DNA of 61,358 nt, taken from Rubrivivax benzoatilyticus JA2 = ATCC BAA-35. GTDB lineage: Bacteria; Pseudomonadota; Gammaproteobacteria; Burkholderiales; Burkholderiaceae_C. Shown here piece by piece: positions 9,566 to 17,640 of this stretch (position 1 is the first letter of the stretch; each line of letters starts with the position of its first letter). Position numbers and translations under genes: made by a program. Under the pieces are notes generated by a model that searched no databases, had not been told where the DNA came from, and worked only from the letters and a program-made list of their open reading frames with translations. The DNA is taken from contig NZ_AEWG01000047.1 of assembly GCF_000190375.1 (NCBI RefSeq), positions 1 through 61,358 on the forward strand. The letters run 5' to 3'.

Positions 9566-10465
9566 TCAGCCGCGCCGCGCCAAGGCCTCCTGGTACAGCG
9601 CGTTGCGCGGCGCGCCGCTGATCTCGGCGGCCAGCGCGACCGCCTGCTTCAACGGCAGCTCGCGCAGCAGCACCTCCAGCGTCTGCAGCGCCGCCGGCGC
9701 CAGCCCTTCGGCCTCCACCGCCGGCAGCGCGTGCAGCACGAGCACGAACTCCCCGCGCACGCGGTTCGCATCGGCGGCCAGCCAGCCCGGCAGCTCGCCG
9801 GCGGCCATCGTCGCCACGGTCTCGAACTGCTTGGTCAGTTCGCGGCACAGCGTCACGTGGCGCTCGGGCGCGCCTTCGGCCAGCGTCGCCGCCAGTGCCT
9901 CGATGCGGTGCGGCGCCTCGAAAAGCACCTGCGTCGAACGCTCGCCCAGGCAGGCGGCCAGCGCGTCGCGCCGTTCGCCGCCGCGCGAAGGCAGGAAGCC
10001 GACGAAACGGAAGCCCGCGCCGACGGTGTCGCCGGCGACGCTGAGCGCCGTGACGGCGCTGCTCGCGCCCGGGATCGGGATCACCCGATGGCCGGCCGCC
10101 GCGGCCTGTGCCACCAGCACCGCGCCGGGGTCGCTGACCGCCGGCGTGCCGGCGTCGCTGACGTAGGCCACCGACTCGCCCGCCGCCAGCCGTGCCAGCA
10201 CCGCGCCGCTGGCGCCTTGTTCGTTGTGGGCGTGCAGCGCGATCAGCGGCTTGTCCAGCCCCAGGTGGCGCAGCAACTGCGCGCCGACGCGCGTGTCCTC
10301 GCAGGCGACGGCGTCGGCGCGGGCCAGCACGTGCACCGCCCGAAGCGTGATGTCGGCCAGATTGCCGATCGGCGTGGCGACGACGTAGAGTGCGCCGGGC
10401 GGGAACTGCTGGCTGCCGGCGGCGGCATCGGCTGCGGCGAGCAGCGCGGAGGGCGTGATGTTCAA
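9566..10465 (-). CDS. rsmI: 16S rRNA (cytidine1402-2'-O)-methyltransferase RsmI
   Basis: About 299 residues of the SAM-dependent tetrapyrrole-methylase-fold family. Diagnostic stretches are LYVVATPIGNLADITLRA, ACEDTRVGAQLLRHLG, YVSDAGTPAVSDPG and a C-terminal ELPLKQAVALAAEISG. It 2'-O-methylates C1402 in the 16S rRNA decoding centre. No ATG or GTG exists in frame near the conserved N-terminus, so TTG at 10465 is the most likely start; another TTG lies at 10564. The gene is divergent from yraN and the two 5' ends overlap by about 8 nt, as expected for the conserved rsmI/yraN locus. The exact start is uncertain. Confidence 0.9.
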   Translation of the reverse strand: MNITPSALLAAADAAAGSQQFPPGALYVVATPIGNLADITLRAVHVLARADAVACEDTRVGAQLLRHLGLDKPLIALHAHNEQGASGAVLARLAAGESVAYVSDAGTPAVSDPGAVLVAQAAAAGHRVIPIPGASSAVTALSVAGDTVGAGFRFVGFLPSRGGERRDALAACLGERSTQVLFEAPHRIEALAATLAEGAPERHVTLCRELTKQFETVATMAAGELPGWLAADANRVRGEFVLVLHALPAVEAEGLAPAALQTLEVLLRELPLKQAVALAAEISGAPRNALYQEALARRG

Positions 10466-10844
10466 GGGCGCGTCGGAGCAGGGGACGAAGGCGCTCGGCG
10501 ATGCCGCCGAGTCGCGGGCGCTGGCCTGGCTGCAAGCGCGCGGCCTGACGCTGCTGGAGCGCAATTATCGGGTCGCACGCGGCCCGCACGCGCGCGGCGG
10601 CGAGGTCGACCTGATCCTGCGCGACGCCGACGGCACGCTGGTCTTCGTCGAGGTGCGTTCACGGCGCAGCCGCGGCTTCGGCGGTGCCGCGGCCAGCATC
10701 GGCGCGAGCAAGCGGGCCCGCATCGTCTATGCCGCGCGCCACTACCTGCAGCGCTGGCGCGTGCTGCCGCCGTGCCGCTTCGATGTCGTCTGCATTGATG
10801 ACGGGCGCGTTGAATGGCTTCAGGCGGCCTTCGACGCCGCTTGA
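10458..10844 (+). CDS. yraN: UPF0102 family protein YraN
   Basis: A 128-residue YraN with a Holliday-junction-resolvase-like (PD-(D/E)XK) fold. Family motifs are GDAAESRALAWLQARGL, LLERNYR, GGEVDLILRD and LVFVEVRSR. The E...D...EVR residues match the nuclease-type core. The ATG at 10458 is 5 nt behind GGAGG; a GTG at 10455 is too close to that SD. It is first in a rightward set yraN-diaA-BON lipoprotein, the order also known in Escherichia coli. The function is not established. Confidence 0.93.
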   Translation: MFKGASEQGTKALGDAAESRALAWLQARGLTLLERNYRVARGPHARGGEVDLILRDADGTLVFVEVRSRRSRGFGGAAASIGASKRARIVYAARHYLQRWRVLPPCRFDVVCIDDGRVEWLQAAFDAA

Positions 10845-10895
10845 ACCCGCCGCCGGCGGGGCCGTGCCAACCCCGGGCCTTATCATCCCCCGCCT

Positions 10896-11453
10896 ATGCT
10901 CGAGCAGCGGATCCAGCAGCAATTCTTCGACAGCGCCGACCTGAAGTACCAGACCGCCGAGGCGCTCTCGCGCCCGATCGCCGAGGCCTGCGGCGCCCTG
11001 GTCGGGGCCATCACCTCCGGCGGCAAGCTGATGATCGGCGGCAGCGGCGCCGCCTCGGCGCTGGCGCTGCACTTCGGCCAGCGCCTCGTCACCGGCTACG
11101 AACGCGAGCGCCCGCCGCTGCCGGCGATGGTGCTGGGCGCCGACGCCGAGCCGCTGATCCTGGCGCTGGGCCATCCGGGCGACGTGCTGTTCTGGATCGA
11201 GCCCGCCGACGGCGACGGCCAGCTCGCTCGCGCGGCGATCGCCGCGGCGCACGACAAGGACATGACGGTGGCCGGCCTCAGCGCCGGCACCGGGGCGGCG
11301 GCTGCGGCCGTCGCGGCGCAGCTCGCCGAAACCGACGTCAAGGTCGCGCTGCCGCACGCCCGCGGCGGCCGGGCGCTGGAACTCCAGCTGCTCGTGCTGC
11401 ACTGCCTGTGCGACGCGATCGACCTCCAACTGATGGGAGAACAGGAACCGTGA
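10896..11453 (+). CDS. diaA: SIS-domain protein, DiaA-like (GmhA family)
   Basis: A 185-residue single-SIS-domain protein. The loop MIGGSGAASALALHFGQRL is followed by GYERERPPLPAMVL, closest to the ERP-LPA pattern of DiaA. The acidic pair found in catalytic phosphoheptose isomerases at the HFAEEL position is replaced here (HFGQRL). That argues for a DnaA-binding/regulatory role over GmhA activity. DiaA promotes DnaA assembly at oriC in E. coli. The position between yraN and a BON lipoprotein gene supports the call. Its stop overlaps the next start (GTGA). Confidence 0.82.
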   Translation: MLEQRIQQQFFDSADLKYQTAEALSRPIAEACGALVGAITSGGKLMIGGSGAASALALHFGQRLVTGYERERPPLPAMVLGADAEPLILALGHPGDVLFWIEPADGDGQLARAAIAAAHDKDMTVAGLSAGTGAAAAAVAAQLAETDVKVALPHARGGRALELQLLVLHCLCDAIDLQLMGEQEP

Positions 11454-12100
11454 ACACCCGACTCGTGATGCGCCCGCTGGCGCTGGCCCTGGCTGCGGCG
11501 GCTGCCGCGACGACGCTGTCGGCCTGCGCACCGCTGATCGTCGGCGGTGCGATGGTCGGCGGCAGCATGATGATCATCGACCGGCGCACCTCCGGCGCGC
11601 AGGTCGAGGACCAGGCCATCGAGCTCAAGGGCGCCTCGGTCGTGCGCGATCTGGCGACGCTGGGCCACGTCAACGTCACCAGCTACAACCGCATGGTGCT
11701 GCTGACCGGCGAGGTGCCGACCGAGGACGACCGCCTGCGCGTCGAGAACGCGGTGCGCCGCGTCGAGAACGTGCGCAGCGTCACCAACGAGCTGGCCGTC
11801 GCCGGCAACAGCTCGCTGAGCTCGCGTTCCAACGACCTCGTGCTGACCAGCAAGGTCAAGGCGACCTTCGTCGACGCCAAGGACCTGCAGGCGCCGTCGG
11901 TCAAGGTCATCACCGAGCGCGGGACGGTCTACCTGATGGGCCGCGTCACCGAACGCGAGGCGGCGCGGGCCGCGGATCTGGCGCGCTCGGTGTCGGGCGT
12001 GCAGAAGGTGGTGCGCGTCTTCGAGGTGATCTCCGAAGCCGAACTCGCCAACCTGCAGAAGGCCACGCAGCCTTCGCAGCCGGCTTCCGGCAACCGCTGA
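11450..12100 (+). CDS. dolP: BON-domain outer-membrane lipoprotein (DolP/YraP-like)
   Basis: A 216-residue lipoprotein with lipobox LSAC (Cys about 26) and two BON domains, roughly residues 48-115 and 125-195. Each carries the recurrent pattern exemplified by YNRMVLLTGEV and ERGTVYLMGRV. DolP in E. coli binds anionic phospholipid at division sites and supports outer-membrane integrity. The GTG at 11450 overlaps the diaA stop by 4 nt and has an AGGA-type SD. An in-frame ATG at 11468 would shorten the signal peptide but still leave a lipobox. Confidence 0.9.
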   Translation: MNTRLVMRPLALALAAAAAATTLSACAPLIVGGAMVGGSMMIIDRRTSGAQVEDQAIELKGASVVRDLATLGHVNVTSYNRMVLLTGEVPTEDDRLRVENAVRRVENVRSVTNELAVAGNSSLSSRSNDLVLTSKVKATFVDAKDLQAPSVKVITERGTVYLMGRVTEREAARAADLARSVSGVQKVVRVFEVISEAELANLQKATQPSQPASGNR

Positions 12101-12140
12101 GCGCCTGCGGGGCGGGCCGTGGTGGACCCGCCGCGCCCGC

Positions 12141-13031
12141 TCAGCCCAGCCGCTTGATCAGGCTGGACGTGTCCCAGCGGCCGCCGCCCTGGGCCTGGAC
12201 CTCGGCGTAGAACTGGTCGACCAGCGCCGTCACCGGCACGCGCGCGCCGTTGCGGCGCGCCTCGTCGAGCACCAGGCCGAGGTCCTTGCGCATCCAGTCG
12301 ACGGCGAAGCCGAAGTCGAACCTGCCTTCGACCATCGTCTTGCCGCGGTTGTCCATCTGCCAGCTCTGCGCCGCGCCCTTGCCGATGACGTCGAGCACCA
12401 GCGGCATGTCCAGCCCGGCGTGCCGGCCGAAGGCGATGGCCTCGGCCAGGCCCTGCACCAGCCCGGCGATGGCGATCTGGTTGACCATCTTCGCGAGCTG
12501 GCCGGCGCCGCTGTCGCCGATGCGCGTGACGGCGCGCGCGAAGGCCATCGCCACCGGCTTCATCGCGTCGAACGGCGCTTCGTCGCCGCCGCACATCACG
12601 GTCAGCACGCCGTTGACGGCACCGGCCTGGCCGCCGGAGACCGGGGCGTCGACGAACTGCAGGCTGCGTGCCGTGGCCGTGGCGTGCAGCTCGCGCGCGA
12701 CTTCGGCCGAGGCCGTGGTGTGGTCGACGAAGACCGCGCCCGGCGCCATGCCGGCGAAGGCGCCGGTCTCGCCCAGCGTCACGGCGCGCAGGTCGTCGTC
12801 GTTGCCGACGCAGCAGAAGACGAACTCGGCGCCGGCGGCGGCTTCGGCCGGCGTCGGCGCGCGGGCGCCGCCGTATTCGGTGACCCAGGCCTGGGCCTTG
12901 GCGGCGCTGCGGTTGTAGACGGTGACGCGGTGGCCGGCGCGGGCGAGGTGCCCGGCCATCGGGTAGCCCATGACGCCCAGGCCGATGAAGGCGACGGCGC
13001 GGGGCGGGACGGGGTCGTAGGTCTTGCTCAT
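12141..13031 (-). CDS. NAD(P)-dependent 3-hydroxyisobutyrate-dehydrogenase-family oxidoreductase
   Basis: A 296-residue beta-hydroxyacid dehydrogenase. It shows the Rossmann dinucleotide site FIGLGVMGYPMAGHLARAGH, the substrate-binding VDAPVSGGQAGA, the catalytic lysine in GAGQLAKMVNQI and the C-terminal MRKDLGLVLDEA. The family includes 3-hydroxyisobutyrate dehydrogenase (MmsB), tartronate semialdehyde reductase and related enzymes, and the exact substrate cannot be fixed from sequence. It is transcribed alone, convergent with the BON lipoprotein gene. An mmsA gene, which would act in the same valine route, is about 40 kb away. Confidence 0.85.
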   Translation of the reverse strand: MSKTYDPVPPRAVAFIGLGVMGYPMAGHLARAGHRVTVYNRSAAKAQAWVTEYGGARAPTPAEAAAGAEFVFCCVGNDDDLRAVTLGETGAFAGMAPGAVFVDHTTASAEVARELHATATARSLQFVDAPVSGGQAGAVNGVLTVMCGGDEAPFDAMKPVAMAFARAVTRIGDSGAGQLAKMVNQIAIAGLVQGLAEAIAFGRHAGLDMPLVLDVIGKGAAQSWQMDNRGKTMVEGRFDFGFAVDWMRKDLGLVLDEARRNGARVPVTALVDQFYAEVQAQGGGRWDTSSLIKRLG

Positions 13032-13087
13032 CGGCGGGCGGTCTCAGGCGGTGGGGACCGCCGATTCTGCCGCCCGGCCGCGCCGCG

Positions 13088-14224
13088 TCAGATGACGCGC
13101 ATGTTCTCCGTGCCGGCGGCGAGGTCGCGGCTGCGCGCGCGCTGGCTGTTGAGCTTGATCTGCAGGCGCAGGTCGTTGACCGAATCGGCGTTGCGCAGCG
13201 CGTCCTCGTAGCTGACGGCGTTGGCTTCGTAGAGGTCGTACAGCGACTGGTCGAAGGTCTGCATGCCGAGCTCGCGCGAGCGTTTCATCAGCTCCTTGAT
13301 CTCGCCGATCTCGCCCTTGAAGATCATGTCCGACACCAGCGGCGTGTTGAGCATGATCTCCACCGCCGCGATGCGGCCGCGGCCTTCCTGGCGCGGCAGC
13401 AGGCGCTGGCTGATCAGCGCCTTGAGGTTCAGCGACAGGTCCATCAGCAGCTGGCCGCGGCGCTCCTCGGGGAAGAAGTTGATGATGCGGTCCAGCGCCT
13501 GGTTGGCGCTGTTGGCGTGCAGCGTGGCCATGCACAGGTGGCCGGTCTCGGCGAAGGCCACCGCGTGCTCCATCGTCTCGCGGTCGCGGATCTCGCCCAT
13601 CAGGATCACGTCGGGCGCCTGGCGCAGCGTGTTCTTCAGCGCCTGCTCCCAGCCGTCGGTGTCGACGCCGACCTCGCGCTGCGTGACGATGCAGTTCTTG
13701 TGCGGGTGCACGAACTCGATCGGGTCCTCGACGGTGATGATGTGGCCGTAGGAGTGCTCGTTGCGCCAGTCGACCATCGCCGCCAGCGAGGTGCTCTTGC
13801 CCGAGCCGGTGGCGCCGACGAAGATCACCAGGCCGCGCTTGGTCATCGCGATGTCCTTGAGCACGCCGGGCAGGGCCAGCGTGTCGATCGTCGGCAGCGT
13901 CTGCGGGATCGTGCGCAGCACCAGGCCCACCTGGCCCTGCTGCATGAAGGCGTTGACGCGGAAGCGCCCGACGCCCTGCGGGCTGATCGCGAAGTTGCAC
14001 TCCTTGGTGCGCTCGAACTCGGCGGCCTGCTTGTCGTTCATCACCGCGCGCGCCAGCTGCAGCGTGTGCTGGCCGGTCAGCGGCTGCGGCGAGACCTTGG
14101 TCACCTTGCCGTCGACCTTGATCGCCGGCGGGAAGTCGGCGGTGAGGAAAAGGTCCGAGCCGTTGCGCGCGATCATCAGGCGCAGCAGGTCGTTGACGAA
14201 TTTCGAGGCCTGGTCGCGTTCCAT
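13088..14224 (-). CDS. pilU: Type IV pilus ATPase PilU
   Basis: A 378-residue PilT-family ATPase identified as PilU by its MERDQASKFVNDLL start and distinctive C-terminus. Walker A GATGSGKST lies near residues 137-145, followed by the Asp box VEDPIEFVHP, Walker B VILMGEIRDRETM and the His box. PilU assists PilT in powering pilus retraction. It is third in the minus-strand cluster pilT-cNMP-pilU, 20 nt after the cNMP gene. ATG 14224 has GGGAG upstream. Confidence 0.95.
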   Translation of the reverse strand: MERDQASKFVNDLLRLMIARNGSDLFLTADFPPAIKVDGKVTKVSPQPLTGQHTLQLARAVMNDKQAAEFERTKECNFAISPQGVGRFRVNAFMQQGQVGLVLRTIPQTLPTIDTLALPGVLKDIAMTKRGLVIFVGATGSGKSTSLAAMVDWRNEHSYGHIITVEDPIEFVHPHKNCIVTQREVGVDTDGWEQALKNTLRQAPDVILMGEIRDRETMEHAVAFAETGHLCMATLHANSANQALDRIINFFPEERRGQLLMDLSLNLKALISQRLLPRQEGRGRIAAVEIMLNTPLVSDMIFKGEIGEIKELMKRSRELGMQTFDQSLYDLYEANAVSYEDALRNADSVNDLRLQIKLNSQRARSRDLAAGTENMRVI

Positions 14225-14244
14225 CCGTGTACTCCCTTGTCCGA

Positions 14245-14859
14245 TCAGGCGTCGCCGAGCAGCGCCGACAGCCGCGTGCTGGTCTGGCGCAGCCGCAGCG
14301 ACAGCCGCCGTGCCAGCGCGGCGAGCAGCATCAAGGCCAGCTGCGCGTCGGCGTTCATCAGCGCCAGCAGCTGCGAGGTCTCGAGCACCGCCAGCACGCA
14401 GGGCTCGGTGCTGCGGCAATCCGACAGCCGCGGGCCGGCGTCCAGCAGCGACATCTCGCCGAGCACGTCGCCCGGCCGGATCTCGGCCAGCCGCGTGGCC
14501 GCGTTGCTGCCCTGGCGCTCGACGACGACCGCGCCTTCGAGCACCACGATCATGAACTCGCCCGGCTCGTCCTGGACGATCAGCCGCTGGCCCGCGCCGA
14601 CGCGCACGAAGACGAGGTAGGGCGCCAGCCGCGCCATCGACGCCTCGTCGAACGGCCGCCGCCCGCCCGCCCACAGCGCCGCCAGCCGCCGCAGGCCTTC
14701 ATCGGCGTCGAAGGCTTGTGCCCCCACCTGCGCCGCACGCTGCGCCCACGAAGCGGCCGTTCCGGGCGAGTCAAGCTGACGCCGCGGATCCGGCTCCGCC
14801 GGTCCGCTGGCGTCGCCCCCCTGGGGGGGAGCGCCGGAGGCGCTTCGGGGGGGGGCCAT
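14245..14859 (-). CDS. Cyclic nucleotide-binding domain protein between pilT and pilU
   Basis: About 204 residues with one cNMP/CRP-type domain (about residues 70-175). LIVQDEPGEFMIVVLEGAVV and RPGDVLGEMSLLDAGPR form a phosphate-binding-cassette-like segment. There is no HTH, so it is not a transcription factor. It starts 2 nt after the pilT stop and ends 20 nt before pilU, so it should be co-expressed with the retraction motors and may tune them in response to a nucleotide. The first ~33 residues are encoded by a dispersed-repeat segment and the ATG has no well-spaced SD. The true start may be the GTG at VGAQAF further in. Confidence 0.8.
   Translation of the reverse strand: MAPPRSASGAPPQGGDASGPAEPDPRRQLDSPGTAASWAQRAAQVGAQAFDADEGLRRLAALWAGGRRPFDEASMARLAPYLVFVRVGAGQRLIVQDEPGEFMIVVLEGAVVVERQGSNAATRLAEIRPGDVLGEMSLLDAGPRLSDCRSTEPCVLAVLETSQLLALMNADAQLALMLLAALARRLSLRLRQTSTRLSALLGDA
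14783..14858. repeat. Partial copy of the long palindromic mosaic repeat
   Basis: It contains GGATCCGGCTCCGCCGGTCC, nearly identical to a hairpin of the copy at 36581-36747. A CCCCC...GGGGG-rich tail with GCGCCGGAGGCGCTTC follows. It lies in frame at the 5' end of the cNMP-protein gene, so the repeat appears to have been incorporated into coding sequence or into the pilT-cNMP junction. Confidence 0.6.
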
Positions 14860-14861
14860 CC

Positions 14862-15905
14862 CTAGCCGGGGAAGTTCTCGGGAATCTTCGCCTTGCCCCG
14901 CGCCTCGGCCGGCGTGATCACGTTGCGGCGCACCAGGTCGGCGAGGTTCTGGTCCAGCGTCTGCATGCCCAGGCTCTGGCCGGTCTGGATGGCCGAGTAC
15001 ATCTGGGCGATCTTGTTCTCGCGGATCAGGTTCTTGATCGCCGACGTGGCGATCATGATCTCGTGCGCCGCGACGCGGCCCGAGCCGTCCTTCAGCTTGC
15101 ACAGCGTCTGCGAGATGACGGCGACGAGCGACTCCGACAGCATCGCGCGCACCATCTCCTTCTCGGCCGCGGGGAAGACGTCGACGACGCGGTCGATGGT
15201 CTTGGCGGCGCTGGAGGTGTGCAGCGTGCCGAACACCAGGTGGCCGGTCTCGGCGGCGGTCAGCGCCAGGCGGATCGTCTCCAGGTCGCGCATTTCGCCG
15301 ACCAGCACGGCGTCCGGGTCCTCGCGCAGCGCCGAGCGCAGCGCGTTGGCGAAGGACAGCGTGTGCGGCCCGACCTCGCGCTGGTTGACGAGGCACTTCT
15401 TGCTCTCGTGCACGAACTCGATCGGGTCCTCGACGGTGAGCACGTGGCCGTACTCGTTCTCGTTGAGGTGGTTGACCATCGCCGCCAGCGTCGTGCTCTT
15501 GCCCGAGCCGGTGGGGCCGGTGACGAGCACCAGGCCGCGCGGCTTCAGCGCCAGCTCGGCGAAGACCTTGGGCGTGCCGAGCTGCTCCAGCGTCAGGATC
15601 TTGCTCGGGATCGTGCGGAACACCGCGCCGGCACCGCGGTTCTGGTTGAACGCGTTGACACGAAAACGTGCGAGGCCCTGGATCTCGAAGCTGAAGTCGC
15701 ACTCCAGCGTGTCCTCGTAATGCTTGCGCTGGGCGTCGTTCATGATGTCGTAGACCATCGAATGGACCATCTTGTGGTCCAGCGGTTCGACATTGATTCG
15801 ACGCACGTCGCCGTGCACGCGGATCATCGGCGGCAGCCCCGCCGACAGGTGCAGGTCCGAGGCCTTGTTCTTGACCGAGAATGCGAGCAGCTGGGTGATG
15901 TCCAT
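14862..15905 (-). CDS. pilT: Type IV pilus retraction ATPase PilT
   Basis: A 347-residue hexameric AAA+-like secretion ATPase. MDITQLLAFSVKNKASDLHL is the standard PilT N-terminus. Walker A GPTGSGKST is at residues 130-138, with VEDPIEFVHESKK, Walker B AVLVGEMRDLETI and HTSSAAKTIDR. The AIRNLIRE-like C-terminal motif (AIKNLIRENK) typical of PilT is present. It drives pilus retraction and twitching. It is first gene of pilT-cNMP-pilU and divergent from yggS with a 43-nt shared promoter region. Confidence 0.97.
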   Translation of the reverse strand: MDITQLLAFSVKNKASDLHLSAGLPPMIRVHGDVRRINVEPLDHKMVHSMVYDIMNDAQRKHYEDTLECDFSFEIQGLARFRVNAFNQNRGAGAVFRTIPSKILTLEQLGTPKVFAELALKPRGLVLVTGPTGSGKSTTLAAMVNHLNENEYGHVLTVEDPIEFVHESKKCLVNQREVGPHTLSFANALRSALREDPDAVLVGEMRDLETIRLALTAAETGHLVFGTLHTSSAAKTIDRVVDVFPAAEKEMVRAMLSESLVAVISQTLCKLKDGSGRVAAHEIMIATSAIKNLIRENKIAQMYSAIQTGQSLGMQTLDQNLADLVRRNVITPAEARGKAKIPENFPG

Positions 15906-15948
15906 GACGGGAGCGCGAGGGCGCCATTCGCCCAGTGATCGAACGATT

Positions 15949-16641
15949 ATGGGCAGCATCGGAAGCAACCTGCAAGAAGTGAAGCGGCGTATCGCCGCAG
16001 CCGCGAATGCGGCCGGCCGGGACGCGCAAAGCGTCACGCTGCTGGCGGTGTCCAAGACCTTTCCCGCCTCGGCGGTGAGGGCCGCGCACGGTGAAGGGCA
16101 GCGGGCCTTCGGCGAGAACTACGTCCAGGAAGCGCTGGCCAAGATCGCCGAGCTCGTCGACCTGCGGCCCGAGCTCGAATGGCATCTGATCGGCCCGCTG
16201 CAGAGCAACAAGACGCGCCCGGTGGCCGAGGCCTTCGACTGGGTGCATTCGGTGGACCGGCTGAAGATCGCCCAGCGCCTGGCCGAGCAGCGCCCGGCCT
16301 GGCTGCCGCCGCTGCAGCTGTGCCTGCAGGTCAACGTCAGTGGCGAGGCCTCCAAGAGCGGCTGCGCGCCCGAGGACCTGCCGGCGCTGGCGCATGCCGT
16401 CGCCGCGCTGCCGGCCGAGCGTGTGCGGCTGCGCGGGCTGATGGCCATCCCCGAGCCGAGCGAGGACCCGGCGGCGCAGCGCCAGCCGCTGGCGCGGCTG
16501 CGCACGATGCTCGCCGCGCTGAACGCCGACGGCCTGGCGCTGGACACCTTGTCGATGGGCATGAGCGCCGATCTCGAGGCCGCGGTCGCCGAGGGCGCGA
16601 CGCTGGTGCGCGTCGGCACGGCGATCTTCGGCCGGCGCTGA
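15949..16641 (+). CDS. yggS: YggS family pyridoxal phosphate homeostasis protein
   Basis: A 230-residue fold-type III PLP protein. The PLP lysine is in LLAVSKTFPASAV, followed by FGENYVQEALAKI, WHLIGPLQSNKTRPVA, CLQVNVSGEASKSGC and the C-terminal [20 protein letters not shown] with GTAIFG. YggS binds PLP without enzymatic turnover and balances PLP and amino-acid pools. It lies divergent to pilT, a proteobacterially conserved neighbourhood that in Pseudomonas also includes proC; here proC is about 19 kb away. The start at 15949 gives the usual family length. Confidence 0.95.
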   Translation: MGSIGSNLQEVKRRIAAAANAAGRDAQSVTLLAVSKTFPASAVRAAHGEGQRAFGENYVQEALAKIAELVDLRPELEWHLIGPLQSNKTRPVAEAFDWVHSVDRLKIAQRLAEQRPAWLPPLQLCLQVNVSGEASKSGCAPEDLPALAHAVAALPAERVRLRGLMAIPEPSEDPAAQRQPLARLRTMLAALNADGLALDTLSMGMSADLEAAVAEGATLVRVGTAIFGRR

Positions 16642-16666
16642 GCCGGCACCGGCGCCTCAGGCCGGC

Positions 16667-16879
16667 TCAGTACAGCCCCAGCGCCAGCCCGAGTTCGAGC
16701 GCCATCGCGGCGACCAGCGCCACGATCGCCATGCCTTCGACGAACGCGAGCTGCCGGCGTTCATGGCCCGGCCGGGGCTCGGGCGGCAGCAGGGCGCCCG
16801 GCGGGTACTCGCCGATCCTGGACGAGGCGAAGCGCGAGACGGGGCCGTGTCGCCCCGCAGGTTTGGTGTTCGAGAACAT
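16667..16879 (-). CDS. Small single-TM membrane protein
   Basis: A 70-residue ORF starting MFSNTKPAGRHGPVSRF with a strong AGGGAG SD 6 nt before the ATG. The N-terminal half is basic and Pro-rich, and the C-terminal ~24 residues (about 47-70, EGMAIVALVAAMALELGLAL) form one hydrophobic helix reaching the C-terminus. That layout suggests a tail-anchored or small inner-membrane protein. I do not recognise a family. It is flanked by yggS (convergent) and the Lrp gene (same strand, 167 nt upstream), so it probably has its own promoter. Confidence 0.7.
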   Translation of the reverse strand: MFSNTKPAGRHGPVSRFASSRIGEYPPGALLPPEPRPGHERRQLAFVEGMAIVALVAAMALELGLALGLY

Positions 16880-17046
16880 TCGTACTCCCTGTCGTTCCCG
16901 ATGTCGTCGTGCCGCACGGGCGGCTGGCGCCGATCTAATCATCGTTTTTGGTGAATCGGCACAGGGATCACCCGGCTGCAGAGGGCAGGCCGTGGTGTCG
17001 TTCTCGTTTTCAGCGATTCGGCCCGTCGGCGGGCCGCCGGCAGGGC

Positions 17047-17547
17047 TCAGACCGGGATGCGGGCGCTGTTCTTCACTTCTTCCATCACCGCGTAGGTGCG
17101 CGTCTCGCGCACGCCGGGCAGCGTCCAGATGACGGTGCCGATGAACTCGCGGTAGGCCGCCATGTCGGCGACACGCGTCTTCAGCAGGTAGTCGAAGCCG
17201 CCGGCGACGAGATGCGCCTCGAGGATCTCGGGCCGCACCTGCACCGCCGCCTTGAAGGTGTCCATCACGTCGTGCACCGTGCGGTCGAGCAGGATCTCGA
17301 CGAAGACCAGCAGCCCGGCGCCGAGCTTGCTCGGGTCCAGCCGGGCCTCGTAGCCGACGATGTAGCCGTCGCGCGTGAGGCGTTTGACACGTTCGAGCAC
17401 CGCGGTCGGCGACAAATGCACCTCCTCGGCCAGCTTCAGGTTGCTGATGCGCCCGTCGGCCTGCAGCACGCGCAGGATGCGGCGGTCGATCTTGTCCAGT
17501 TCGCGGGGGCCGGATCGAAGGCCCTGCTCGGTGTTGGCGTCGTCCAT
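17047..17547 (-). CDS. Lrp/AsnC family transcriptional regulator
   Basis: A 166-residue Lrp-type regulator. The N-terminal winged HTH (LDKIDRRILRVLQADGRISN, LAEEVHLSPTAVLERVKRL) precedes a RAM/ACT-like ligand domain with GFDYLLKTRVADMAAYREF and a TRTYAVMEEVK ending. It is divergent from putA across 93 nt. Divergent Lrp-putA pairs are a known arrangement in which the regulator senses proline and activates putA (PutR/BkdR-like). That role is inferred from position. Confidence 0.9.
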   Translation of the reverse strand: MDDANTEQGLRSGPRELDKIDRRILRVLQADGRISNLKLAEEVHLSPTAVLERVKRLTRDGYIVGYEARLDPSKLGAGLLVFVEILLDRTVHDVMDTFKAAVQVRPEILEAHLVAGGFDYLLKTRVADMAAYREFIGTVIWTLPGVRETRTYAVMEEVKNSARIPV

Positions 17548-17577
17548 CCGTGGGATTCTCGGTCAAACCGGCTTCAT

Positions 17578-17588
17578 TCCGAATCGGA
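17578..17588. promoter_or_regulatory. Candidate Lrp operator in the lrp-putA intergenic region
   Basis: TCCGAATCGGA is an 11-nt dyad (TCCGA-A-TCGGA), 53 nt upstream of the putA ATG and 31 nt upstream of the regulator's ATG. An imperfect extension CATtCCGAaTCGGaTG surrounds it. It is a reasonable operator candidate for the divergent regulator but rests on symmetry and position alone. Confidence 0.4.
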
Positions 17589-17640
17589 TGCGGTGCGTCG
17601 GCCCCCACACTGCGCCCGTTTGTCGCCCAGGAGTGCCCCC

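Noticed and set aside
16948..17640. 230-residue N-terminal extension of PutA
   Set aside because: It would run antisense through the Lrp gene. The 999-residue form starting at 17641 has an SD and matches minimal type-A PutA length.
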